Below, one piece after another: positions 13,660 through 20,389 of a stretch of DNA of 20,389 bases. The stretch comes from a virus. A program made the translations under genes and the position numbers. Numbering within the stretch: position 1 is the first letter of the stretch; the number at the start of each line of letters is the position of its first letter. The stretch lies in IMG/VR virus record IMGVR_UViG_3300025898_000040, positions 1 through 20,389 of that record; one strand, 5' to 3'. Below the pieces are notes generated by a model, which saw only the letters and a list, made by a program, of their open reading frames with translations, did no database searches and had not been told where the DNA came from.

Positions 13660-16600
13660 GCTGAATCCCTCCATGCGAAACTCGGCTCGCTGGCCTCGGC
13701 CTTGATCTCGATCCCAAACAGCTCCCGGGTCATGCACCGGGACAGCTCGGCGGTGGCCTCCGCGGCGTCCTGCTCGGGCACCACGGCCACGATCTCGTCA
13801 TGCACCGGCAGCACCACACCCCCGCCCCAGCGGGTGGCGTCCCAGGCCAGCAGGGCGTCGCCGAGCAGTTCCCGAGCGGTGCCCTGAATGCAGTAGTTGG
13901 GTGCCTTGTGTGGGTATTCGCGGGGCAGGTGGATGACCCGGCCCGAGTAGGTGGGCATCGCGGTGGCGCCCGAGCGCACGTGCCGCTTGACCTCATCGGC
14001 CCAGGCCACGTAGCCGGGGGCGACCAGCTGGAGCGAGTCCACGATTGCGGCCATGGTGGACTCGGGCACGCCGAGCTGGCGGGCCAGGCTGGGCACGCCG
14101 CCGCCGTACGCCCACCCGAACACGCCGCGCTTGGCTGTGTAGCGGTCGGACTTGGTCCACTCCGGGCCGAAGGCCTGCTCAGCCACCATGGCGTGCAGGT
14201 CGGCACCCTCGCGCAGGATCCTGATCAGGTTCGGGTCCTGGCTGAGCGCGGCCATCACCCGAATCTCGACGCCGGAGAAGTCGGCCGAGATCAACAGGTG
14301 GCCGGGGTCGGCGGTGATGCACGCCCGGACACCGCCCTGCCGCGGCAGTTGCTGGAGGTTGGGCCGCACACAGCTCATCCGCCCGGTGTCGGTGCCTAGG
14401 GTGTAGACCGTCGGCCGGGCACGGGCATCGCCGTAATCGCACAGCACCCTGTACGGCTCCAGGAAGGTGCTCAGGACCGTCTCGTGATGCCGGTATGCCA
14501 GGACCGTCTTGACGAGGTCTGCGGCCTCACCAGACAGGCCGCTAAGGGCCTCCAGCACACCGGCCGCCACGCTGGCCTGTCCCTCGGGGTGCCGGGCACT
14601 GGGCTGGGTCCTGGGTAGGTGCACGCCCAGCGCGGTGAGCCGGTCGGCCAGCTGCCGGTCACTGCCGGGGTTGTCGACGCCCAGCGTTCGGAGCGCGGCG
14701 GCCGCGGTCTCCATGGCCGGCTGGTGCTCGTCGTGCAGCGCCTGGACCTGTGCCCGGTCGATGGGCAGGCCGCGGTGGGCAACCCGGGCGGTGATGCGCT
14801 GGACGGCGCGCTCCCGGTCCAGCAGGTCGGCGGGCAGTTGCGGCAGCCGGACCGCCAGGGCAGCGGTGTCCAGCACGTCGCTGGCGGCGTACCGGATCAT
14901 CGTCGAGCAGGTGGAGTCGACCTGGGCCCACCCGGACCGCTCCGGCGGGGTGGTGAGCTTGACGTCGGTCAGCCACCCGTTGACCTTGAACAGCGCCGCG
15001 CGTGCCTTGTCCGCCTCCGGCGCGGTGGCAGTCGCAGAACCCAGGACCGCCTCGGCAAGTTGCTTGAGGCCGGGGTCACTGCCGGTGCTGCTCGGGTCGG
15101 CAAGCTTGGCTGGGATCACGGTGTCGTGCATCCGGTCCCAGGCGGACTCCTCGGCCAGGCCGGCGTGCACCAGCGGCACCAGGTCGGCGGTGGCCGAGTG
15201 GGCGTGGAGGCGTGGCGCGGCGGCCAGCGCCTGGCGGATCACTTCGGCCTGACCCGGGTCGGTCGGGTCCAGCACCACGGCGGTGGTCTCGTCGCCGAGT
15301 TGGACGGTGCGCAGTCGGTAGTCGGCGTGGCCGGGTGCGTACCCGGTGGTCTCCACGTCCACGGTCAGCGCTCCGGTCAGCATGATGTCGGGCATCACGG
15401 TGGCAAGCGCGTACGAGGTCAGCGGGGTGATCTTGCCCGAGCGGTCCACGGCAGCGGGCAGGGGTACCGCCTCGCCTGCGGCAGCCTGCCGGGCGGCGGC
15501 CCGCTCCTGCTCACGCTGAGTAGCCTTGGTGACCCGGTCGACCCGGCGTGACGGCTTGGGGGCCGGTGACGGGTCCGCCAATCCCGTCACAAGAGGGGGT
15601 TCGCCCAGGTCAGCAGGGGTCCCGGTGACCGCCGCTGTGACGGGTTCCCGCGAACCTCCTATTTCCCGGCCAATTTCCCTATTTTCTATATGATCTTTAT
15701 TTATTGATGTTGAGGTTGTAGAACACAAAGAACCCGTCACACCCGTCACAGACCCCCCAGAAATATGGGGCTGACCTGGGGTTGTCTCCCGTGACGGGTC
15801 GGAGGCGGAACCCGTCACCGACCCGTCACCAAACCCGTCACGCGGGGTTGGAGCCGTCACAAGGGCTTGAGCGGCTGCCGGGGCACTCGGAGGGGTGGGC
15901 AGGACCCCGAATCCTCCACCCAGCGTGACCCGCAGTTGCCGGTACCAGCCATCGCGGCGGTGCTCCGGCGGGTATCCGAGGTCGCTCAGCCGCCGGCCCC
16001 ACTTCGTCATGGTGGGCCGGACGCCGTCCTTGATCCCGTTGTTGCGGCACCAGGCCACGAACTGCTCGTGGAGGGTGCCGGCCCGGGTGCCCGGCTCGTA
16101 TGCCTCGCAGGCCTCGGCTACCCACTGCCCGATCGGGTCCTGGTCGGCCGCGACCAGCTCGGCCCGATCCCGGATGTGTTCCGGGGCGGCGGCGGTCAGC
16201 GCGCTGTTCCGGTCGGCGAACCAGCGGCCGGCCTCACGGACCATCTGCCAGAGCACTCCGGGTGCCTCGGTCCGCCAGGCGGCGCCGGTGGTGTCGCCGA
16301 TCGCGGTACGCGCGGCTCGGACCTCGGCCTCGTCGCCCTCGCAGGGGATCAGCCGGACCCGTGCCCGGACGGCCGGGTCGGTCAGCGGCGGTTCGTCGTT
16401 GGCGGTGAGCACCAGGGTGTGGGTCGGGTTGAAGGTGACCGGGTCGCGCCGCATCTCATTGCCGGTCAGCGCCGTGCCGCCGGTCAACTGCTTAAGCCGC
16501 TCCTGGGCCCAGCGACCCTCCCGCGGGCCCTCGTCGATGAACGCCAGCCGCCGGCCCATCAGGGCGTAGACGATGGAGGCGTGGGCGTTGTCGCCGCCGC

Positions 16601-18335
16601 TGAGCAGCCGGGGGTCGGCGCTCAGTGCGTAGGACCCGAGCACCGTCATGAGCAGGTGGACGACCTGCGACTTACCGCGCCGCTGCGGGCCGAGCAGGAT
16701 CGGCAGGGCGGCGTCCGGCTCGCCGGTGAAGGCGATGGCCAGCACGCGCAGCGCCCAGGCGCGCACCTCCGGGTCCGGCCAGACCGCGGCCAGGAAGGCA
16801 TCCCAGCGGGGTGTGGGCACGTCCATCGGCGGGCACACCGCGCTGTGCAGGTGCGGGGTGCCCGGGTCGATCGGCACAGGTACCGGCCGGTCGGCCGAGG
16901 CCCTCAGGTCCCACGCCGTCCCCCCTGCCCACAGCAGGCCCGGGTCGGTGTCCAGGTCGGCCAGCTTGAGCGAGCAGGGGTGCGTGCCGGCGGACACCGC
17001 GGCGGTCATGGTCGCCGCGACGCCGTTGCGCCCCGCGGTCATCATCAGGCGCTTGCGCCGGTCGGCGTACTGCCGCTCCGTGCTGCCCTTCTCGGCGTCC
17101 GGGTTGCCGCGCGGCATCAGTTCGGCCAGTTCGTGTACGGCCCAGCGGGTCAGGTCGCCGCGGGTCTCCCAGCGGTCCGGGCCACGCAGCAGCCAGGTAC
17201 CGCCGTCGACCGCGTACCGCAGGACCGGCCACATCCGGTGCAGGACGGCGGCGCTGATGCCCTGGTCCAGGTCGGCCCGGGGGTCGAAGACGTGCGCGCC
17301 GATGATCTCGCGCACCGACCACGGCACCGCTTCCGGCACGGGCGGCGCCACGCCCGGGTCGCCGCCGGGAGCCGGTACGGACCAGCGGTCGCCGCCGGAG
17401 AAGCACGGATCCCGGTCCACCTGCCGGTCGCCGACCACCGTGACCGCCTTGCGCGCGGAGGTGAGCAACATCCGGTCGAACTCGCCCTCGCGGCCCTCGC
17501 CAGCGGTCAGGATCTCCCAAGCGGCGCGCAGGTCGGCCAGCGCCACCCCGACACCCGGGTGCCCGGCCGCACCCAACTGGGTGAGGTGGTGGGACCGCGC
17601 GGTGGTGACGTCGTGGCGGCTGCCCTGGCTGGCCGCGCGCAGTTCGGCGGTGGCCTTGACAGCGGCGTCGGTCACCTCGGCGCACGACGGTCGCAGGTCG
17701 GCTAGCAGCGTGGACAGCAGCGACTGGCCCCGCCCGTAGTCGGCAGCCACGGGACCGGCCTCAGAGGCGCCCTCGCGCAGCCCGGCCACCCAGGCCTCCG
17801 GAAGGTCGGGGAGTTCGTTCGGCTTCGGTACCGACTCGCTGCGGGCGCCGCTCGGGTCGTACCAGTGATAGGCCGCGCCGCCCGCGTCGGGGTTGAGCGA
17901 TGGCCACGCCACGGCGTACCGGTGGTGCCGCTGAATGATCTCGATGGCCTCGCCCAGTTTGGTGGCGTACCGCCCGGCCAGCACCCGGTAGAAGCGGATG
18001 CCCGAGGGCAGGTCGCGCGCCGACGAGCGCCAGGTGGGCGGCAGCGGCCCCCAGCGCGTCTCGTACTCGGCGATCCAGTCGCCGCCGCGCTTGTCCACGT
18101 CGCCCTTGCGGTAGTGGTCGACGTCGATCCCGATCACGCCGTCCGGCATGCGCAGGGCGATCGACCAGTCCCCGTGGCTGCCGGCCCACAGCGCCAGCTG
18201 GTGCGCGTCGGTGTCCCGGCCGTCCTCGCCGGTGAACCCGACGGGCGGCGGGCTCTTGGTCGCGACCGGTACCGGCAGGATGGCGGGCCACCCGGCCAGG
18301 GCGTAGTCGGCGACGCCGTCAGCGAACGGACGCAC
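13656..18335 (-). CDS. Primase-helicase-DNA polymerase fusion (prim-pol, SF3 helicase, 3'-5' exonuclease, family A polymerase)
   Basis: A 1559-residue replication protein starting at GTG 18335, 17 bases inside the upstream gene. Domains in order: AEP prim-pol (~1-190) with D71/D73 in IGIDVDHY, LPSGIRFYRV at 109-118 and IIQRHHRYAVAWPS at 133-146; D5-like linker region (~340-540); SF3 helicase with Walker A GPQRRGKS (549-556), Walker B LAFIDEG (597-603) and TANDEP (644-649); a winged-helix-like end (~735-805); an unstructured joint (~815-960); DEDD exonuclease with D993/E995 in VDVETTGY, D1051 and Y1149/D1153; family A polymerase with D1352 in motif A, K1402/F1406/Y1410 in the O helix and HDE at 1512-1514. 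All catalytic motifs are present. These are normally two genes. The joint's DNA holds iterons and an AT-rich patch. No intein or frameshift is visible. Confidence 0.93.
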   Translation of the reverse strand: MRPFADGVADYALAGWPAILPVPVATKSPPPVGFTGEDGRDTDAHQLALWAGSHGDWSIALRMPDGVIGIDVDHYRKGDVDKRGGDWIAEYETRWGPLPPTWRSSARDLPSGIRFYRVLAGRYATKLGEAIEIIQRHHRYAVAWPSLNPDAGGAAYHWYDPSGARSESVPKPNELPDLPEAWVAGLREGASEAGPVAADYGRGQSLLSTLLADLRPSCAEVTDAAVKATAELRAASQGSRHDVTTARSHHLTQLGAAGHPGVGVALADLRAAWEILTAGEGREGEFDRMLLTSARKAVTVVGDRQVDRDPCFSGGDRWSVPAPGGDPGVAPPVPEAVPWSVREIIGAHVFDPRADLDQGISAAVLHRMWPVLRYAVDGGTWLLRGPDRWETRGDLTRWAVHELAELMPRGNPDAEKGSTERQYADRRKRLMMTAGRNGVAATMTAAVSAGTHPCSLKLADLDTDPGLLWAGGTAWDLRASADRPVPVPIDPGTPHLHSAVCPPMDVPTPRWDAFLAAVWPDPEVRAWALRVLAIAFTGEPDAALPILLGPQRRGKSQVVHLLMTVLGSYALSADPRLLSGGDNAHASIVYALMGRRLAFIDEGPREGRWAQERLKQLTGGTALTGNEMRRDPVTFNPTHTLVLTANDEPPLTDPAVRARVRLIPCEGDEAEVRAARTAIGDTTGAAWRTEAPGVLWQMVREAGRWFADRNSALTAAAPEHIRDRAELVAADQDPIGQWVAEACEAYEPGTRAGTLHEQFVAWCRNNGIKDGVRPTMTKWGRRLSDLGYPPEHRRDGWYRQLRVTLGGGFGVLPTPPSAPAAAQALVTAPTPRDGFGDGSVTGSASDPSRETTPGQPHISGGSVTGVTGSLCSTTSTSINKDHIENREIGREIGGSREPVTAAVTGTPADLGEPPLVTGLADPSPAPKPSRRVDRVTKATQREQERAAARQAAAGEAVPLPAAVDRSGKITPLTSYALATVMPDIMLTGALTVDVETTGYAPGHADYRLRTVQLGDETTAVVLDPTDPGQAEVIRQALAAAPRLHAHSATADLVPLVHAGLAEESAWDRMHDTVIPAKLADPSSTGSDPGLKQLAEAVLGSATATAPEADKARAALFKVNGWLTDVKLTTPPERSGWAQVDSTCSTMIRYAASDVLDTAALAVRLPQLPADLLDRERAVQRITARVAHRGLPIDRAQVQALHDEHQPAMETAAAALRTLGVDNPGSDRQLADRLTALGVHLPRTQPSARHPEGQASVAAGVLEALSGLSGEAADLVKTVLAYRHHETVLSTFLEPYRVLCDYGDARARPTVYTLGTDTGRMSCVRPNLQQLPRQGGVRACITADPGHLLISADFSGVEIRVMAALSQDPNLIRILREGADLHAMVAEQAFGPEWTKSDRYTAKRGVFGWAYGGGVPSLARQLGVPESTMAAIVDSLQLVAPGYVAWADEVKRHVRSGATAMPTYSGRVIHLPREYPHKAPNYCIQGTARELLGDALLAWDATRWGGGVVLPVHDEIVAVVPEQDAAEATAELSRCMTRELFGIEIKAEASEPSFAWRDSA
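15548..15860. repeat. Iteron array: eleven copies of ACCCGTCAC or its complement
   Basis: Perfect copies as ACCCGTCAC begin at 15732, 15741, 15810, 15821 and 15833; perfect copies as GTGACGGGT begin at 15566, 15637 and 15791. One-mismatch copies lie at 15548-15556, 15582-15590 and 15852-15860. Copies at 15732/15741 are head to tail, and those at 15810, 15821 and 15833 are 11-12 bases apart, about one helical turn. The copies at 15791-15799 and 15810-15818 form a nine-pair inverted repeat with a ten-base loop. The 9-mer is read as VTG, GDG, DPS or PVT depending on frame and direction, so it is a DNA repeat. It flanks the AT-rich patch on both sides. Confidence 0.85.
15661..15730. other. AT-rich DNA-unwinding element; candidate replication origin inside the polymerase fusion gene
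   Basis: Bases 15671-15710 are 31 of 40 A/T, in a window that is otherwise strongly GC-rich. Codons here (several ATA, AAT, AAA, GAA, TCA) differ sharply from the surrounding gene. The encoded joint is Ser/Thr/Asn/Glu-rich (STTSTSINKDHIENREIG). An AT-rich patch beside iterons within a replication gene matches the layout of the phage lambda origin inside gene O. Initiator binding and function are inferred. Confidence 0.6.
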
Positions 18336-18462
18336 GGGTACCCGCTTTCCGGGGGAGCTTGATGGGCTGGCCGCAGGTGATGCAGCGGTGCCAGGGCTGG
18401 GAGTCCGCGGGTACCGGCTGGCCGCAGCGGAAGGTCGAGCAGGCGACCATGCCGGGCCTCAC
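18319..18462 (-). CDS. 47-residue zinc-ribbon protein
   Basis: A short gene whose GTG start makes a four-base GTGA overlap with the stop of the RuvC-like gene and whose 3' end overlaps the start of the polymerase fusion by 17 bases, so the three are likely co-translated. It could also start at the internal ATG at 18450. The product carries C8 and C13, then C27 and C30 (ACSTFRCG and HRCITCG), a compact two-pair zinc site, followed by a basic tail (IKLPRKAGTRASVR). The size and charge suggest a small nucleic-acid-binding or replication-accessory protein, but the sequence alone does not show this. A much longer reading of the same frame, up to 18795, is Arg/Ala-rich shadow and is rejected. Confidence 0.65.
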   Translation of the reverse strand: MRPGMVACSTFRCGQPVPADSQPWHRCITCGQPIKLPRKAGTRASVR

Positions 18463-18920
18463 CGCGCACCCGCCCGGGCGCTGAGCGGGTCGGGCAGGCC
18501 GTAGGTCTTGCAGGCGCAGAACAGCGCGTGCCGGGCGCCGTCGCGGGCGTGCCGCATGCCGGTCGTCGGCTCCAGCAGCCCGGCCGCGGCCAGCCGGGCG
18601 TCGGTAGCCCAGGGCTTCACCTCGGACGCCGATCGCAGGACGAAGTCGATGCCCAAGCTGTCCGCCCATGCCTCCAGGTCGCCGAGCACGGTCCGGGCCG
18701 CGGCGCCGCCCGAGGGGGTGCGTGAACGCCCGGCGCGCGGCCCGACCACGAACCGCTCCGCGGCCAGCGCGGTGAGCTTGAACCAGGCGTGCCACTCGTC
18801 GAGCAGCATCCGCAGGCTGCCGGGCGTGACCTGGGCGATTTCCAGGGTCTCGGTCGGCCGCGTGGGTCGGATGAGGACCGCGCCGACCATGGGCCCGGGG
18901 TCAATACCGGCGATGAACAT
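18459..18920 (-). CDS. RuvC-like Holliday junction resolvase / RNase H-fold nuclease
   Basis: A 153-residue protein starting at ATG 18920, which overlaps the helicase stop by one base (TGATG). The first strand is FIAGIDPGP with D7 as the first metal ligand, as in RuvC (IxGIDPG). A second acidic candidate is E55 in AAERFVVGP, and the C-terminal helix has H124, D127 and H131 in MRHARDGARHALF, matching the last Asp-containing motif of the fold. The length is close to RuvC. It should cut branched DNA before packaging or support recombination-dependent replication together with the neighbouring helicase. The longer upstream reading is shadow of the helicase gene. Several actinophages carry a similar gene beside their replication proteins. 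Confidence 0.82.
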   Translation of the reverse strand: MFIAGIDPGPMVGAVLIRPTRPTETLEIAQVTPGSLRMLLDEWHAWFKLTALAAERFVVGPRAGRSRTPSGGAAARTVLGDLEAWADSLGIDFVLRSASEVKPWATDARLAAAGLLEPTTGMRHARDGARHALFCACKTYGLPDPLSARAGAR

Positions 18921-20389
18921 CAGGCGGCCGCCTTCCTCGTGGAGAGTCCGCCGAGCAGCTGCGTGACGATCCGCCTGTCTTGCAGCAGTTCCGCCAGCTG
19001 GCCGGCCTTGTCGTAGAGCACCCCGCGGATGCGGGAATCGATCGTGTTGGTCGCGACGATGTCGATGACCTCGATCGAGTCGTGGATCTCCGACCCGATG
19101 CGGTGGCAGCGGTCCTCGGCCTGGGTGGCGTCGACCAGCGACCAGGGGCGTTGGAGGAAGACGACGGTGCGCGCGGCGGTCAGGGTCAGGCCGACGCCGC
19201 CGGCTGCGGTGGTGGCGCACAGCAGGCCGAGCTTGCCCTTCTGGAAGGCCTCGACCGTCTCGGTGCGTTCCTTCATGGACTGCCCGCCGACGACGTACCC
19301 GACCTGATAGCCGGCGGCCGTTGCCTGTTGCCCGGCCAGCATCATGAGCTGGCGCGACGGCGCGAACGCCACCACCTGCTCGTCCGGCCGCTCGGCCAGC
19401 ACCTCCAGCAGGGCGTCCACCTTCCACGAGGGCGCTTTGAGATCGAGGTGGGTGTGTTCGACTTCCTCGCCCTCGCGCGGGCCGCTGGTCGCCACCTCGA
19501 CAGTGATCCGCACGTCTGCCGCGGCAGAGGCAAGGCCGTTGAGAAAGTTGATTTTGGCCAGTACATCCATCACGGCCAGCTCCTGGCCATCAGGCAGCTC
19601 GGCCAGCATCTGGGACTCGAAGTTGTCGTAGGCCTTGCGGTACGCCTCGGGCAGCTCGACGTTGCGCACGCTGTAGACCTTCGGCGGCAACTGGGTCAGC
19701 ACATCGGCCTTGGCCACGCGGCGGTGCTGGCCGTGCAGGGTGGCCCGGAACTCCGGCTCGCTTGCCGTGTTGAGGCCGAGCACGCGGGCGCTGTAGTCGC
19801 CGGGGACGGTGACGCAGTACCGCTCCTTCCACCGCTCCCCCGACGGCCACGCCAGCGGCGCCAGGGCCTCCAGGGTGGGCCAGAGGTCGCCCGGGTGGTG
19901 AGTGATCGGGGTCCCGGACAGCGCGACGAACGTGTCGGCCTTGCGGGCCAGCCGGCGCGCGGCCAGCGACCGGGCGGCGTGCGGCGACTTGATCAGGTGG
20001 CACTCGTCGACCACGACCGACCGGGCGCCAACCTTGTCCAGGGGGTGGTGCTTGGCGGCGTCCATCCTGGTGGTGTCGTAGCTGGCGACGATGACGTGCG
20101 CTGCGGCGCCGGCCGGCCGCGCGGCCAGGCGCCGGCGGTGGTCCGGGGTGCCCCGCCACGCGGTCACGCGCCAGTCCGGGGCCCAGGTTTTCCAGGCCTC
20201 CACCCACGGGTCCACGACGGAGGCCGGTGCGATGACGAGGACGGGCGCGACCTGGTGGCCGGCCGCGGCCCGCTCCAGCAGGCCCAGGATCGTGGTGATG
20301 GTCTTGCCGGTGCCCGGGTCGTCGAACAGCAGCGCCCGGCCGGTGGCGGCGATCATCGTGGCGCCTTCGACCTGGTACGGCCGGGGGGT
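18920..20389 (-). CDS. SNF2-like superfamily 2 DNA helicase/translocase (5' end beyond the right edge)
   Basis: At least 489 residues; the frame is open to the window edge and the residues before the ATG at 20356 include RPYQVEGA, the usual start of the SNF2 ATPase core, so the true start lies outside. Counting from that ATG: Walker A DPGTGKT at 13-19, DEAH-box variant DECH at 117-120, motif III SGTP at 147-150, then the second lobe with VVAFAPSRQ (328-336), AAGGVGLTLTAA (384-395) and arginine-finger motif VI QAEDRCHRIG (412-421). All core motifs are intact. It likely moves along or remodels duplex DNA during replication or recombination. It is the first gene of the visible cluster, and the resolvase follows with a one-base overlap. 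Confidence 0.9.
   Translation of the reverse strand, partial: TPRPYQVEGATMIAATGRALLFDDPGTGKTITTILGLLERAAAGHQVAPVLVIAPASVVDPWVEAWKTWAPDWRVTAWRGTPDHRRRLAARPAGAAAHVIVASYDTTRMDAAKHHPLDKVGARSVVVDECHLIKSPHAARSLAARRLARKADTFVALSGTPITHHPGDLWPTLEALAPLAWPSGERWKERYCVTVPGDYSARVLGLNTASEPEFRATLHGQHRRVAKADVLTQLPPKVYSVRNVELPEAYRKAYDNFESQMLAELPDGQELAVMDVLAKINFLNGLASAAADVRITVEVATSGPREGEEVEHTHLDLKAPSWKVDALLEVLAERPDEQVVAFAPSRQLMMLAGQQATAAGYQVGYVVGGQSMKERTETVEAFQKGKLGLLCATTAAGGVGLTLTAARTVVFLQRPWSLVDATQAEDRCHRIGSEIHDSIEVIDIVATNTIDSRIRGVLYDKAGQLAELLQDRRIVTQLLGGLSTRKAAA

Noticed and set aside
12782-13717. 311-residue version of the zinc-ribbon gene after polymerase
   Set aside because: It would overlap the polymerase C-terminus by 62 bases with an Arg-rich, unstructured N-terminus; ATG 13603 is coupled to the preceding mini-ORF.
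15655-15660. AGGAGG on the minus strand as an internal ribosome-binding site for a separate polymerase
   Set aside because: No ATG, GTG or TTG follows within a usable distance in any frame that leads to the polymerase.
15548-15860. CRISPR array
   Set aside because: Repeats are only nine bases, occur in both orientations and have irregular spacing; they lie inside a coding frame.
15400-15900. Intein or programmed frameshift joining two separate genes
   Set aside because: No intein splice-junction residues or endonuclease motifs are seen, the joint is low-complexity, and the frame is open throughout.
18459-19427. 322-residue version of the RuvC-like gene
   Set aside because: The extra upstream part is antisense-like shadow inside the helicase gene; RuvC-like sequence begins exactly at the ATG at 18920.

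Overview
The window is a tightly packed, very GC-rich stretch whose genes all lie on the minus strand, so transcription runs from right to left in the given orientation. Gene content and order identify it as part of an actinobacterial tailed-phage or prophage genome: replication proteins, a two-subunit terminase, a portal-MuF fusion, a capsid-maturation protease, an HK97-type capsid, connector genes and a tail tube. A tail tube without any visible sheath gene suggests a siphovirus, but the tail genes run off the left edge. There is no integrase, repressor or host gene here, so the lifestyle cannot be judged. GTG starts, ATGA/GTGA stop-start overlaps and the long antisense ORFs on the plus strand all fit a high-GC actinobacterial host.

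Replication side (about 20389 down to 12576): an SNF2-like helicase cut by the right edge, a RuvC-like nuclease, a 47-residue zinc-ribbon protein, then one 1559-residue protein joining an archaeo-eukaryotic primase domain (prim-pol), an SF3/D5-type helicase, a 3'-5' exonuclease and a family A DNA polymerase. The flexible joint between the helicase and polymerase halves is encoded by DNA that looks like a replication origin: eleven copies (eight perfect) of the 9-mer ACCCGTCAC or its complement, flanking an AT-rich patch. The 9-mer is read in four frame/orientation combinations, so it was probably selected as DNA and not as a protein repeat. A possible 19-codon mini-ORF, a zinc-ribbon protein and a small DUF4177-like protein follow.

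Hinge (12579 to 12492): a candidate promoter overlaps the end of the replication-side genes and is followed at once by a clear Rho-independent terminator hairpin, just ahead of an HNH endonuclease gene. The packaging and structural genes may therefore be expressed through an attenuated leader.

Packaging and virion side (12475 to 1): HNH endonuclease, a small Cys/His protein, a 55-residue membrane protein, small and large terminase, portal-MuF, prohead protease with a long tail, major capsid protein with an inserted Ig/FnIII-like domain, several small proteins, a putative head-tail adaptor with a beta-rich insert, a putative tail terminator, the tail tube protein and the start of a putative tail assembly chaperone.

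No stretch longer than 300 bases lacks a gene. The largest gaps are 79 bases (4005-4083) and 100 bases (12476-12575), both listed below. No tRNA, rRNA, CRISPR array or insertion sequence was seen.
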